Below, piece after piece: positions 30,401 through 37,946 of a stretch of 64,000 bases of DNA. The position numbers and the translations under genes were made by a program. The notes under the pieces were generated by a model. That model had not been told where the DNA came from. It worked only from the letters and a program-made list of their open reading frames with translations, and ran no database searches. How positions within the stretch are numbered: the first letter of the stretch is position 1; each line of letters starts with the position of its first letter. Location of the stretch: the NCBI GenBank assembly GCA_017522135.1, contig JAFXAB010000016.1:54529-118528 (forward strand). The letters are read 5' to 3'. Source of the DNA: Bacteroidaceae bacterium (GTDB taxonomy: Bacteria; Bacteroidota; Bacteroidia; Bacteroidales; Barnesiellaceae_A).

Positions 30401-30710
30401 CCAAGTGTGTAATGGTCCAGAAGAGGAAGAGAATAGTGCCTGCACTCAACAATGCCGACATCAAGTTGATCATATAGGCAACTTGTGAGGGGTCAGATGC
30501 AAAGTTGGCAAAGAAACGGCCGGTAAGCATAAAGATGGGGTTGCCGGGAGGGTGACCCACTTCGAGCTTGTAAGCCGATGCAATAAACTCGCCACAGTCC
30601 CAGAAACTGGCTGTAGGCTCCAGTGTGAGGATATAGGTAATAGCGGCTATGGCAAATACTACCCATCCCATCACGGTGTTCAGTAAATTGTACTGTTTCA
30701 TATAGTTCAT
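27495..30710 (-). CDS. GT117 / DUF2723 integral membrane glycosyltransferase-like protein
   Basis: The 1071-residue protein opens with the DUF2723 signature (TLEPTASFWDCGEFIASAYKLEVGHPPGNP) and contains about a dozen membrane helices in the first 660 residues and a large soluble C-terminal part with TPR-like helices. The Asp and Glu in DCGEF sit where GT-C fold enzymes hold the catalytic Asp. The family includes human TMEM260, a protein O-mannosyltransferase, and is placed in CAZy family GT117. In Bacteroidales it probably glycosylates exported proteins on the periplasmic face, but no substrate is evident here. It is monocistronic. Confidence 0.85.
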   Translation of the reverse strand: MNYMKQYNLLNTVMGWVVFAIAAITYILTLEPTASFWDCGEFIASAYKLEVGHPPGNPIFMLTGRFFANFASDPSQVAYMINLMSALLSAGTILFLFWTITHLAKKLVAPEGKEMTVARMITILASGLVGALAYTWSDTFWYSAVEGEVYAYSSFCTAVVFWLILKWESVADEPYANRFLILIAYIMGVSIAVHLLNLLCIPAIVLVYYYRKFDNVSAKGSLIALLVSFVIIALLLFGIVPGFVKVAGWFELLCVNTLGMPYNTGVIIYFLITMGVIAWSIYETFSGKSIMRTRILFLCSIILSGMPFITDNILVGLVMCALLIAVVMVFKKTSFRLMNNVLACLLVILIGYSSYALILIRSAANTPMDQNSPEDIFTLGSYLNREQYGETPLLYGQTFVSKVERVGGEAQVKEGKNIYQKAVKATPEERDHYVITGKKESYIYEKESQMFFPRMHSSKPNHISAYREWSGASAGVKPTFAQNMQFFFDYQLNHMYWRYFLWNFAGRQNDIQGHGEVDKGNWISGFNFIDKYRVGDASLLPDDMANNPGRNVFYMLPLILGIIGLLYQAFSGKNGIEQFWVTFFLFFMTGIAIVIYLNQTPYQPRERDYAYAGSFYAYTIWIGLGVVAIARGLELAFEKIRINNKTIPAIVASIVCLCVPLQMVSQTWDDHDRSGRYIARDFGMNYLSSVEPNAIIFTNGDNDTFPLWYAQEVEGFRTDVRVCNLSYFQTDWYADQMKRPAYESASLPISATRDIYAHDKLAYTYMLPVNENLSLSATDALNFLYSKDPRTKKTQYGELNYLPTDKIYIPVDSATAVNKAGIPAGYVEHVVSRITPKLSGKNGLYFYEVAALDMINSNIQQGWDRPIYYAVTVSNDLYLGMEEYFALTGLANHIVPIKTAACGGVDTERMYDNMMNKFQWGGLENATKENPIYLDENIRRMCQTTRVMFGELIDQLIVEGKNEEALKALDFIGEKMPGWLVPYEALSIQMANNYITLGQNDKAKELLTDNINRSLQYLRWYQTLTPSQYRSIGDKDLHQYILQAGLTLLYENGMQATAEEIITEAQANGIL

Positions 30711-30738
30711 ATCTTATTGTTTTTGCTCCATCGATATG

Positions 30739-30756
30739 GCACGCGCGCGTGCGTGC
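30739..30756. repeat. alternating purine-pyrimidine GC tract with 14-base palindrome
   Basis: Eighteen bases of strictly alternating purine and pyrimidine (GCACGCGCGCGTGCGTGC) include the perfect palindrome GCACGCGCGCGTGC at 30739-30752. It sits in the 5' leader of the GT117 gene, between its promoter box (30769-30776) and the ATG, in an otherwise AT-rich gap. It could form Z-DNA or a hairpin at the mRNA 5' end. Confidence 0.6.
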
Positions 30757-30768
30757 TTAATAATTTTG

Positions 30769-30776
30769 CAAAGATA
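30769..30776 (-). promoter_or_regulatory. -7 box (TATCTTTG) of the GT117 gene
   Basis: Full match to TAnnTTTG on the minus strand, 58 bases upstream of the ATG at 30710. Confidence 0.5.
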
Positions 30777-30859
30777 GTGAAAGGAGAGCGAAGAAAAACT
30801 AAGTTTGCTTATTTTTTTGATTCAGGTACGCTTGCTTGTATTAAGTAAAGCTAAATATA

Positions 30860-30890
30860 TTTGATGCTTTCAATAAATTTGTTAAATTTG
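30860..30890 (+). promoter_or_regulatory. promoter of the CHASE2-caspase cassette
   Basis: TTG at 30861-30863 and TAAATTTG at 30883-30890 are 23 bases apart start to start. A second TAAATTTG lies immediately before it at 30874-30881. The ATG of the CHASE2 gene is at 30925. Confidence 0.65.
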
Positions 30891-30924
30891 CCGAGATAAC
30901 GACTTTCGTTTGATTTTATTCACC

Positions 30925-32133
30925 ATGGGCGATAGAGAGAAAATACTTATAACACGTGTCAAACGCCGTATTACAACCGGTGTGCACACTCTCATAACAA
31001 CTCTTTTCATTATTGCCATATCGTGGTTGCTCTTGGTTGTGCTCCCCAATTGGGGTGCTTTTGACCCTTTGTCGCAGTCTTTCAACAGTTTCTCTTTTAC
31101 CGACCTCTATTATTCACTCTATCGCAATAACTACAATGCTATACCCAACGACCGCATTATAATCGTAGATACCTCAAACAAGACCCGAGGCGAAACAGCC
31201 TCAGTAATAGAGGAGTTGATGACATACGACCCGGCCATTGTGGGTGTAGACATCATCTTCGATCGTCCTACCGTCGACACCTTGGGTACGCAACAATTGT
31301 GTGAAACAATAGCCCGTCACAACAACGACATTGTTGCTATTGCCAAGTTCACCCGCTATGACGAAAAGTCTATGCAGTATGAGGGTATTACCCCTTCGAT
31401 ACTCGACGATGTAGCATCACAACGTGCCTACAGCAACCTCAAGAATGTAGGAGAGGGTGGTTTTGTGCGCAACTACACTATTGCTCGCAGTGTTGCAGGC
31501 GATACTCTCTATTCGTTTGCCGCAAGGCTGGCCTCTCAATATAAGATGTTCTATGGAGGCCGTGCTATCGACAAAAGACAACAAGATGGCATAATAGACT
31601 TTATGCCTCAACACTTCAATATTATAAATGCCGACTCGTTGCAGGAACAAACATCGGAAATAATAGGTCGCATTGTGCTTGTGGGCAATGTAAATAGTGA
31701 AGAAGACTATCATTATACCCCCTTGGGAGGCATGAATGGAACAATAATTCATGCATATTCTATAGATACTCTCTTAGACAAGCCCACGCATACAGTTTCA
31801 AAAGGATGGGTGGCTATTCTCGAAATATTGGTGCTGTGGTGTTTCGTGATATTATATTGGTATATTTCGGATTTTTGCGATACACGTCAATACAAGATCC
31901 TATTGGCATTTGCCAATTGGGCCTATCCGGCCGTGACTGCAGTATTGGTAGTGTTTGTAAGCGGATGGATTTTTATATCATCACATCGCTACATCTCACC
32001 ACTGGTGTTAATGGCAGCTATGGCCTTGCTACCCAATACGGTAGAATTGCATATAGCAATAAAAGATGCATTGCCCGAGAAAATAAAATCTTTTATTCAC
32101 AAAATAAGGACTCACAAAAACCCCAAGATATGA
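30925..32133 (+). CDS. CHASE2-domain membrane sensor protein
   Basis: The 402-residue protein has one N-terminal membrane helix (about 17-40), an extracytoplasmic CHASE2 domain (about 60-275; IIIVDTSNKTRGE, VGVDIIFDRP and GRIVLVGNVNSEEDYHYTP are typical) and three C-terminal helices (about 292-375), then a short basic tail. CHASE2 domains sense unknown signals outside the membrane and are usually joined to kinases, cyclases or adjacent effectors. Here there is no fused output domain, so output presumably goes through the next gene, whose ATG overlaps this stop (ATGA). The open frame extends to TTG 30910, but ATG 30925 is preferred. Confidence 0.88.
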   Translation: MGDREKILITRVKRRITTGVHTLITTLFIIAISWLLLVVLPNWGAFDPLSQSFNSFSFTDLYYSLYRNNYNAIPNDRIIIVDTSNKTRGETASVIEELMTYDPAIVGVDIIFDRPTVDTLGTQQLCETIARHNNDIVAIAKFTRYDEKSMQYEGITPSILDDVASQRAYSNLKNVGEGGFVRNYTIARSVAGDTLYSFAARLASQYKMFYGGRAIDKRQQDGIIDFMPQHFNIINADSLQEQTSEIIGRIVLVGNVNSEEDYHYTPLGGMNGTIIHAYSIDTLLDKPTHTVSKGWVAILEILVLWCFVILYWYISDFCDTRQYKILLAFANWAYPAVTAVLVVFVSGWIFISSHRYISPLVLMAAMALLPNTVELHIAIKDALPEKIKSFIHKIRTHKNPKI

Positions 32134-35100
32134 CAGCCGCATATAAGTTTGATAATATCATTAGAAGAACGATAGTTGCAACAATCTTCTTGTTGCTTTC
32201 TTTTGGTGTAGCTGCCCAAGTAACCATTACCGGATATGTTTATGATGAGAATAGAACCCCCATCATAGGTGCATCAGTTATAGAAAAAAATGGCTCAGCC
32301 ACTATGACCGATGTAAAAGGTTGGTTCAAAATAGAATCGTCGGAAAGAAAACCTCTTACCGTAACCTTTATTGGATGCAAACTTCTTGAAATCAATGAAA
32401 AAGAAGATAAATACGTTGAAGTCACGTTGATGCCCGATAAATCAAAAAGAGAGTCTTCATACATCGCTATCAAAACAATGACCTATTATAAGGCTTTAGA
32501 AGGAGACGCTCAATCGCAATTTGAAATGGCTAAAATGTATGAAGATGACCTCAATTATACAGAAGCTGCCGAATGGTATAAGAAAGCTGCCAATGGGGGG
32601 CATGCCTCGGCACAGAACAATCTGGGATATTGTTACTATGCTGGTGATGGTGTAACAAAAGACTACACCGAAGCTGTAAAATGGTTTCGCAAGGCTGCAA
32701 AATTGGGCGATAGTACTGCACAATACAATTTAGCACGTTGTTATTTCGATGGTGATGGTGTAAAACAAGATTACACCGAAGCCGTGAAATGGTATCGCAA
32801 AGCAGCCGAAAAAGGTAATGCCGAGGCACAAAATCAATTAGGCAATTGCTACTATGCTGGTGATGGTATAAAACAAGATTACACCGAAGCTGTAAAATGG
32901 TATCAGTTGGCGGCTGAAAAAGGTAATGCCTGGGCACAATATAATTTAGGCAATTGCTACTATTATGGTCGAGGTGTAACAAAAGACTACACCGAAGCGG
33001 TGAAATGGTTCCGCAAAGCAGCCGAAAAAGGGGGTGCTGAGGCACAAAATCAATTAGGCAATTGCTACTATGCTGGTGATGGTATAAAACAAGATTACAC
33101 CGAAGCTGTAAAGTGGTATCGTAAAGCGGCTGAAGAAGGTGATGCCTGGGCACAATATAATTTAGGCAATTGCTACTATGCTGGTGATGGTATAAAACAA
33201 GATTACACCGAAGCAGTGAAATGGTTCCGCAAAGCAGCCGAAAAAGGTAATGCCATGGCACAGAGCAATCTGGGATGTTGTTACTATGTTGGTGATGGTG
33301 TAACAAAAGACTACAACGAAGCCGTGAAATGGTATCGCAAAGCAGCCGAGCAAGGGAATGAATGGGGGCAATTTTATTTAGGAGGATGTTACTTTGATGG
33401 TTATGGTGTAACAAAAGACTACACCGAGGCTGTAAAGTGGTATCGTAAAGCAGCAGAGCAAGGGAATGAATGGGGGCAATTTTATTTAGGAGAATGTTAC
33501 TATGCTGGTGATGGTGTAACAAAAGACTACACCGAGGCTGTAAAGTGGTATCGTAAAGCAGCCGAACAAGGGCATGCCTCGGCACAAAACAATCTGGGAT
33601 ATTGTTTCTATAATGGTCATGGTGTAATAACAGACTACACCGAAGCTATAAAATGGTATCGCAAGGCTGCCGAGCAAGGTATTTTGGCGGGGCAATTTCA
33701 TTTAGGAGAATGCTACTATTATGGTCGTGGTGTAACACAAGACTACACCGAGGCGGTGAAATGGTTCCACAAAGTAGCCGAACAAGGATTTGCCAAGGCG
33801 CAAAATAATTTAGGCGAATGTTACTATTATGGTCGAGGAATAACACAAGACTATACCGAAGCAGTAAAGTGGTATCGCAAAGCCGCTGAGCAAGGAAATA
33901 AAAGGGGACAATATAATTTAGGATATTGTTACAACTTTGGCCAAGGCGTGGATACTAACCACAAGGAGGCTGTAAAGTGGTATCAGTTGGCCGCAGAGCA
34001 GGGAGATATCGATGCTCAGAGTAGTTTAGGCGAATGTTACTATTATGGCCGAGGAATAGCACAAGACTACACCGAAGCAGTAAAGTGGTATCACAAGGCA
34101 GCCGAGCAAGGTGATGCCGATGCCCAAAGCGCATTGGGTTTTTGCTATGCCATGAGTGAGGGAGTGCCTTATGACATGAATCAGGCCGAAATGTGGTGGC
34201 GCAAGGCAGCCGAAAAAGGCAATATAGATGCAATAATGGCTCTGCAAAACCTGGAAGAAGAACGCACCAAGGGTATAAATCCCCCACAAGAACTTGCAAC
34301 ATTGCTTACAGGTGTGTCGCATGACTTCTCGGATGAAGATATGCAGAAGATAAAGGATGCTCTGGATAAGAAGAAAGCCAATAACCCAGCATCGGAGCTG
34401 ATAGAACCTGCTACCCGGAAATATACTCATATCAATGCCGGTACAAAGAGCAGTACATCTGTATCGCCCCAATTCCGAGTACTCTCCGATTCTAAAGTTA
34501 TCTTTAACGACTCTCGACAGGTAGTGCGATTTGCCGTCTCCGACCCTTCTCATTCTATAAAATATCGCATAGATGGTGGCGAGACGGTTACCTTAACTCA
34601 GCAAACAGTTGAGTCCGGTGTGTGTGAAATAGACCTTCCCCAACAGGACTGTTTGCTCACTATGTGGTGTGTAGGAGGCGACCCTCACACAATACAGTAC
34701 ATCTACGACAGTGAATCATCGGCACGAAAATCGGCCACATTGCACATTCTTGCCATCGGACTCAATAAGTATCAAGACCCCGCCCTTGACGACCTCAACT
34801 ATGCCGAGAAAGATGCTCGCGATGTGGTATCGACCATTCAAAAGAAGCACAAACACACATTTGCCAACATAGATGCTCAACTGCTTGTAGGTAGTGATGT
34901 GACAAGTGAAATGATATCGGAAAAAATCAACAACTTGGCCGATAAAGCATCGGCATCGGATATGGCTGTTATCTTCTTTGCCGGACACGGACTGGTAGAT
35001 GAACGTGACCGTTACTACCTTTCGACTTATAATATAACCGATGCCAAGACACCTCGTCGTGGCGGATATAGCGCGAGCCAGTTTGTTGAGGATATCAGCT

Positions 35101-35474
35101 ATATCGATTGCAAACTGCTGGTTTTTATCGATGCTTGCTATTCGGGCAAACTTCTTGAAGGCTATCGAGGCTCGGTATCGAGCGAAAACTTTTTCCGCGA
35201 GATGAACAATACTCCCAATGGCACTTGCATATATACATCGAGCAATAAGGATGTTAAGTCGAAAGAGTCGACAAAATACAAGCATGGTGTGTTTACTCAA
35301 GCACTCATCGAGTCGTTTGAATTTGAAAACTCCGATACCGATAGCGACAATCGCATATCGGTAATAGAGGTGCGCAACTACCTTGAGAAGCGTATCCCGC
35401 AACTTACTCAGAACAAGCAAAAACCCATCTATCGCAATGTCGAGGAGATAGATTTTACGTTGTTTATTAAATAG
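32130..35474 (+). CDS. exported Sel1-repeat caspase-like (C14) protease
   Basis: The 1114-residue protein has a signal peptide or N-terminal anchor (IVATIFLLLSFGVAAQ), a carboxypeptidase regulatory-like beta domain (about 30-100; GYVYDENRTPIIGASV), about 16 Sel1 repeats of 36 residues (about 120-705; CYYxGxGVxxDYTEAVKWYRKAAExG), a linker and small beta domain (about 710-865), and a C-terminal caspase/metacaspase domain with catalytic His953 in FAGHG and Cys1003 in DACYSG. Sel1 arrays are protein-binding scaffolds. The start is the ATG overlapping the CHASE2 stop by four bases; the frame is open for 108 codons further upstream, but that is inside the CHASE2 gene. The domain order is unusual and the dyad is intact, so it is probably an active regulated protease. 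Confidence 0.92.
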   Translation: MTAAYKFDNIIRRTIVATIFLLLSFGVAAQVTITGYVYDENRTPIIGASVIEKNGSATMTDVKGWFKIESSERKPLTVTFIGCKLLEINEKEDKYVEVTLMPDKSKRESSYIAIKTMTYYKALEGDAQSQFEMAKMYEDDLNYTEAAEWYKKAANGGHASAQNNLGYCYYAGDGVTKDYTEAVKWFRKAAKLGDSTAQYNLARCYFDGDGVKQDYTEAVKWYRKAAEKGNAEAQNQLGNCYYAGDGIKQDYTEAVKWYQLAAEKGNAWAQYNLGNCYYYGRGVTKDYTEAVKWFRKAAEKGGAEAQNQLGNCYYAGDGIKQDYTEAVKWYRKAAEEGDAWAQYNLGNCYYAGDGIKQDYTEAVKWFRKAAEKGNAMAQSNLGCCYYVGDGVTKDYNEAVKWYRKAAEQGNEWGQFYLGGCYFDGYGVTKDYTEAVKWYRKAAEQGNEWGQFYLGECYYAGDGVTKDYTEAVKWYRKAAEQGHASAQNNLGYCFYNGHGVITDYTEAIKWYRKAAEQGILAGQFHLGECYYYGRGVTQDYTEAVKWFHKVAEQGFAKAQNNLGECYYYGRGITQDYTEAVKWYRKAAEQGNKRGQYNLGYCYNFGQGVDTNHKEAVKWYQLAAEQGDIDAQSSLGECYYYGRGIAQDYTEAVKWYHKAAEQGDADAQSALGFCYAMSEGVPYDMNQAEMWWRKAAEKGNIDAIMALQNLEEERTKGINPPQELATLLTGVSHDFSDEDMQKIKDALDKKKANNPASELIEPATRKYTHINAGTKSSTSVSPQFRVLSDSKVIFNDSRQVVRFAVSDPSHSIKYRIDGGETVTLTQQTVESGVCEIDLPQQDCLLTMWCVGGDPHTIQYIYDSESSARKSATLHILAIGLNKYQDPALDDLNYAEKDARDVVSTIQKKHKHTFANIDAQLLVGSDVTSEMISEKINNLADKASASDMAVIFFAGHGLVDERDRYYLSTYNITDAKTPRRGGYSASQFVEDISYIDCKLLVFIDACYSGKLLEGYRGSVSSENFFREMNNTPNGTCIYTSSNKDVKSKESTKYKHGVFTQALIESFEFENSDTDSDNRISVIEVRNYLEKRIPQLTQNKQKPIYRNVEEIDFTLFIK
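32595..34240 (+). repeat. 108-bp tandem repeat array (Sel1 units)
   Basis: Fifteen full 108-base units plus a degenerate first one encode the Sel1 repeats. Some are nearly identical at DNA level: the stretch beginning TTGCTACTATGCTGGTGATG recurs at about 32845, 33061 and 33169, and units 8 to 10 share long stretches. Such identity points to recent copying by slippage or recombination, so copy number may vary between strains. Confidence 0.9.
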
Positions 35475-35482
35475 CAATCTAT

Positions 35483-36352
35483 ATGAAACACAATATATTG
35501 ATATTAACACTACTGTTGTTGGCCGTATTGACTTGTGATGCCAAGGAATACTGTGTTTATACCATTTACGGTAAAGTAACATGTGGCAAAAACAATCGCA
35601 CAGTGCGAGTCAAAGAGTATATTGACGAGGATGAGTTTGTGACCATACACGATGGAGGTTGTCTTATATTGTATGATGAGCGTAACGACAAGGGTCGTCG
35701 CATTGCGCTCAAAGAGATTGGTCGCCAACGCCTCAAGGTGCTCATAGAACGTGCCGATGATGACTGTATGGAGAATTTTATGAGTTTCGGAAAGAAGCTG
35801 ATAGCAACTCTTATTTCGGGTAAGACACCTGCCAATACCGATAGAGATATGTCGTCGCAAGGAGGTAGTTACCGTGCCAATGATGACAATAAAGTGCTAC
35901 TCGCAAGTGTCGCCAACTATCACATTCAATGCAACAGAGGTTATGTGACTGAGGTTCGGTATCCTATTACCTTTACAATAAAAGGGAGTAATGGAGACGT
36001 GGCTACACGGTTGGATAATAACGATCTGTACACGATAAACGTAACCAATGGCAGCAAAGAGTTTCTGTATGTCAATGCCTTACTCATAAAACCCGACGGT
36101 GGAAAGCTGCTGTTGTTACCCATTGATACCGGCAATAACTGTTGTGCACATTTGTGTGTTCCACCCTACTCAAGTGTCGATTTTTCGCAATATGCTCGAT
36201 TTATCTCGGCACCGGCAGGCTCTGAGATTATGGTGATAGCATCACCTGTCGAGGTAGACTTTTCTATACTATACCAAGACTTTGATACAGTAGACTTTGG
36301 CAACGGTGTTGTGCCGACAACCCATATAGGTTGTATTATACAACACTACTAA
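35483..36352 (+). CDS. exported DUF4384-like protein of the caspase cassette
   Basis: The 289-residue protein has a signal peptide (MKHNILILTLLLLAVLTCDA). Its N-terminal part (about 24-90; YTIYGKVTC...VTIHDGGCLILYDE) loosely resembles a FecR-type beta domain, and the C-terminal half (about 170-289; LYTINVTNGSKEFLYVNALLIKPDGGKLLLLP) fits DUF4384. In other bacteria DUF4384 and FecR domains often accompany caspase or CHAT proteases and CHASE2 proteins. It starts 8 bases after the caspase gene, so the three genes form one transcription unit. It may be a regulator or ligand-binding partner; the assignment to DUF4384 is by pattern only. Confidence 0.7.
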   Translation: MKHNILILTLLLLAVLTCDAKEYCVYTIYGKVTCGKNNRTVRVKEYIDEDEFVTIHDGGCLILYDERNDKGRRIALKEIGRQRLKVLIERADDDCMENFMSFGKKLIATLISGKTPANTDRDMSSQGGSYRANDDNKVLLASVANYHIQCNRGYVTEVRYPITFTIKGSNGDVATRLDNNDLYTINVTNGSKEFLYVNALLIKPDGGKLLLLPIDTGNNCCAHLCVPPYSSVDFSQYARFISAPAGSEIMVIASPVEVDFSILYQDFDTVDFGNGVVPTTHIGCIIQHY

Positions 36353-36404
36353 GCCCGGCAATGAGAAAAATATCGTAATGATAGGTTTATTCGTTTTTAA
36401 TGCC

Positions 36405-36412
36405 TAATTTTG
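36405..36412 (+). promoter_or_regulatory. -7 box (TAATTTTG) of the 161-residue protein gene
   Basis: Matches TAnnTTTG, 23 bases before the ATG at 36435. No clear upstream TTG. It indicates that this gene is not simply the fourth gene of the caspase cassette. Confidence 0.4.
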
Positions 36413-36434
36413 TGGCAAAATTGAAGAAAAGGAC

Positions 36435-36920
36435 ATGGCATATAACTTTGGTATAACACTTGATGAGTTGTATCGCGCTATAGGGCGTGAGGTATATGAA
36501 CAATGTATAGAGAACAAATCGTTGGCACGCATCGATGAGCGCGGGCTCTTTCCCACACCATACAATCGCAACGATTATGACAAGGCCGATGGTCGTGCAC
36601 GTGGTCAGAACTATGCTTCGTTGCAGCTTGCCTGCGAAGTGATAGACGAGAAGGGTAATGCTATTGCTCGCGAAGGCTTTGCTTCGTTTGCCGAGATGAA
36701 TGTCGAGGTTTGTGACTTGCTCAACGAATTTCCCGAAGGACACTTTACTCGCGTTGTCATACAATTGGTGGCATTTGTCAACATCTACCAACGTATGAAC
36801 AACAGTTACTATACGGCCCGAGTGGTATCGAATGTGATAGATATGCCTCTTGACGAGAGCCCCAATCGCATCATGCGCATCGATTGCCAACGACTCTTGT
36901 ATCCCAATAAACTGAAATAA
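36435..36920 (+). CDS. unknown cytoplasmic protein, 161 residues
   Basis: I do not recognise this protein. It is soluble, acidic-to-neutral, with no signal peptide or membrane helix, and is predicted mixed alpha/beta. The first 60 residues are helical and charged (ITLDELYRAIGREVYEQCIENKS); the centre reads like a small antiparallel sheet (LQLACEVIDEKGNAIAREGFASFAEMNVEVCDLL), and the end reads RIMRIDCQRLLYPNKLK. Codon use matches its neighbours, and the length of the open frame with a promoter box makes it a real gene. It sits between the caspase cassette and a convergent HAD gene. Confidence 0.7.
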   Translation: MAYNFGITLDELYRAIGREVYEQCIENKSLARIDERGLFPTPYNRNDYDKADGRARGQNYASLQLACEVIDEKGNAIAREGFASFAEMNVEVCDLLNEFPEGHFTRVVIQLVAFVNIYQRMNNSYYTARVVSNVIDMPLDESPNRIMRIDCQRLLYPNKLK

Positions 36921-36968
36921 GTATATATAAAGCAGTATATTTAGAGGCGTGTATCAAGCACTGGGCAC

Positions 36969-37805
36969 TTATCCACGAAACTCTTCTCTGAGAAACTCTG
37001 CCACACCGTCGTGGTCGTTCGATGCAATGACATGTGTAGCGCGCCTCTTTACTTCATCAAGTGCATTTTCAGGTGCATAAGAACGGTGTGCTATATCAAA
37101 CATGGGTATATCGTTGAGATTATCGCCAAAAACTACAATCTCATCGGCCTGTGCAAGTTGTGCCAATTGTTTAATGGCTGCAGCCTTTGATGTTCCGGCG
37201 GGGTAAATCTCGAGATAACCCTGCTGGGGTTGCAAGCTATCGCAATACAGATAACTGCGATGTCCGGCTATGTGAGCAATGCGCTCGTGTATCTGTTGCA
37301 ACTTGTCGTATGCACCCATAAAAAATATCATCACAGTCTTTTGCGGTGCGGTGAACAGGCCTTCTACCTCAACATATTTCTTATAAGGAGTACCTGTGCG
37401 ACACTCCATAAATGCACGTTGGCGCGCATCGTCTGTGTGGCGATAGGCTACATGCAATAGCGAATTGTCAATATAATATACCATAGGCGACAAGTCGCTA
37501 TCGGCAACTGCATCAATGAGTTGCGATGATACTTCGTGTGGAAATGTAGTCGTCGATATATAGCGATTGGTAGCAATATCATATATCAACGCACCTGTCA
37601 TGAGTATGGTTGGCAGTATGAGTTTTACATCCGTCATCAGTTCTACCACAGTGGCAGGCGTGCGCGCTGTGGCAATAGAAAAGAGCATGCCCTCGTCTAT
37701 GAGTTTGTTGAGCAATTGGGCTGAATGGCTTGTGATACGCGAGTTGTCGTTGAGCAACGTACCATCGAGATCGCTGATGTAAAGTGTGCGCTTGTGTTGT
37801 GTCAT
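36969..37805 (-). CDS. Cof-type HAD-IIB family hydrolase
   Basis: The protein of 278 residues has HAD motif I DLDGTLLND near the N-terminus, a motif II region (SIATARTP), and motifs III/IV (KAAAIKQL and VVFGDNLNDIPMF), typical of Cof/YidA sugar-phosphate and cofactor phosphatases. The ATG at 37805 (MTQHKRTLYISDLDGT) is preferred to the one at 37832, which lies inside the tRNA terminator. Its substrate cannot be read from the sequence. Transcription may come from read-through of the tRNA-Asn unit, since no promoter box was found in the short gap. Confidence 0.9.
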   Translation of the reverse strand: MTQHKRTLYISDLDGTLLNDNSRITSHSAQLLNKLIDEGMLFSIATARTPATVVELMTDVKLILPTILMTGALIYDIATNRYISTTTFPHEVSSQLIDAVADSDLSPMVYYIDNSLLHVAYRHTDDARQRAFMECRTGTPYKKYVEVEGLFTAPQKTVMIFFMGAYDKLQQIHERIAHIAGHRSYLYCDSLQPQQGYLEIYPAGTSKAAAIKQLAQLAQADEIVVFGDNLNDIPMFDIAHRSYAPENALDEVKRRATHVIASNDHDGVAEFLREEFRG

Positions 37806-37819
37806 AATGCCTAAAAACA

Positions 37820-37850
37820 AAAAGACCTGCACCGTAGTAGCAGGTCTTTT
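37820..37850 (-). terminator. terminator of the tRNA-Asn pair
   Basis: On the minus strand AAAGACCTGC pairs with GCAGGTCTTT (plus 37840-37849 and 37821-37830), followed by a T-run. It starts two bases after the first tRNA on this strand's 3' side. Confidence 0.85.
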
Positions 37851-37851
37851 G

Positions 37852-37925
37852 CTCTTCAGGTTGGACTTGAACCAACGACCCTCTGATTAACAGTCAGATG
37901 CTCTAACCGACTGAGCTACTGAAGA
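37852..37925 (-). tRNA. tRNA-Asn (GTT), second of tandem pair
   Basis: The minus strand folds into a 74-base cloverleaf: acceptor TCTTCAG/CTGAAGA with discriminator G, D arm GCTC...GAGC, anticodon arm TCTGA-CTGTTAA-TCAGA (anticodon GTT) and T arm GTTGG/CCAAC. CCA is not encoded. It is identical in sequence to the copy at 37947. The queG gene in this window makes the queuosine that would modify its G34. Confidence 0.97.
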
Positions 37926-37946
37926 ATAGATGTGTTTAATAAGTTG

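Noticed and set aside
31806..32129. N-terminal extension of the Sel1-caspase gene
   Set aside because: These 108 codons lie within the CHASE2 gene and carry no signal; the ATG at 32130 starts a proper signal peptide and overlaps the CHASE2 stop in the usual ATGA way.
32551..33585. Long minus-strand open frame (344 residues) across the Sel1 repeats
   Set aside because: It is the antisense reading of a 108-base tandem repeat, so one open unit makes all units open. The product is a repetitive Leu/His/Cys-rich sequence with no known domain and no promoter.
32595..34240. Possible CRISPR array, because of the regular repeats
   Set aside because: Units are 108 bases, contiguous and fully coding (Sel1 motif in frame); there are no spacers and no cas genes.
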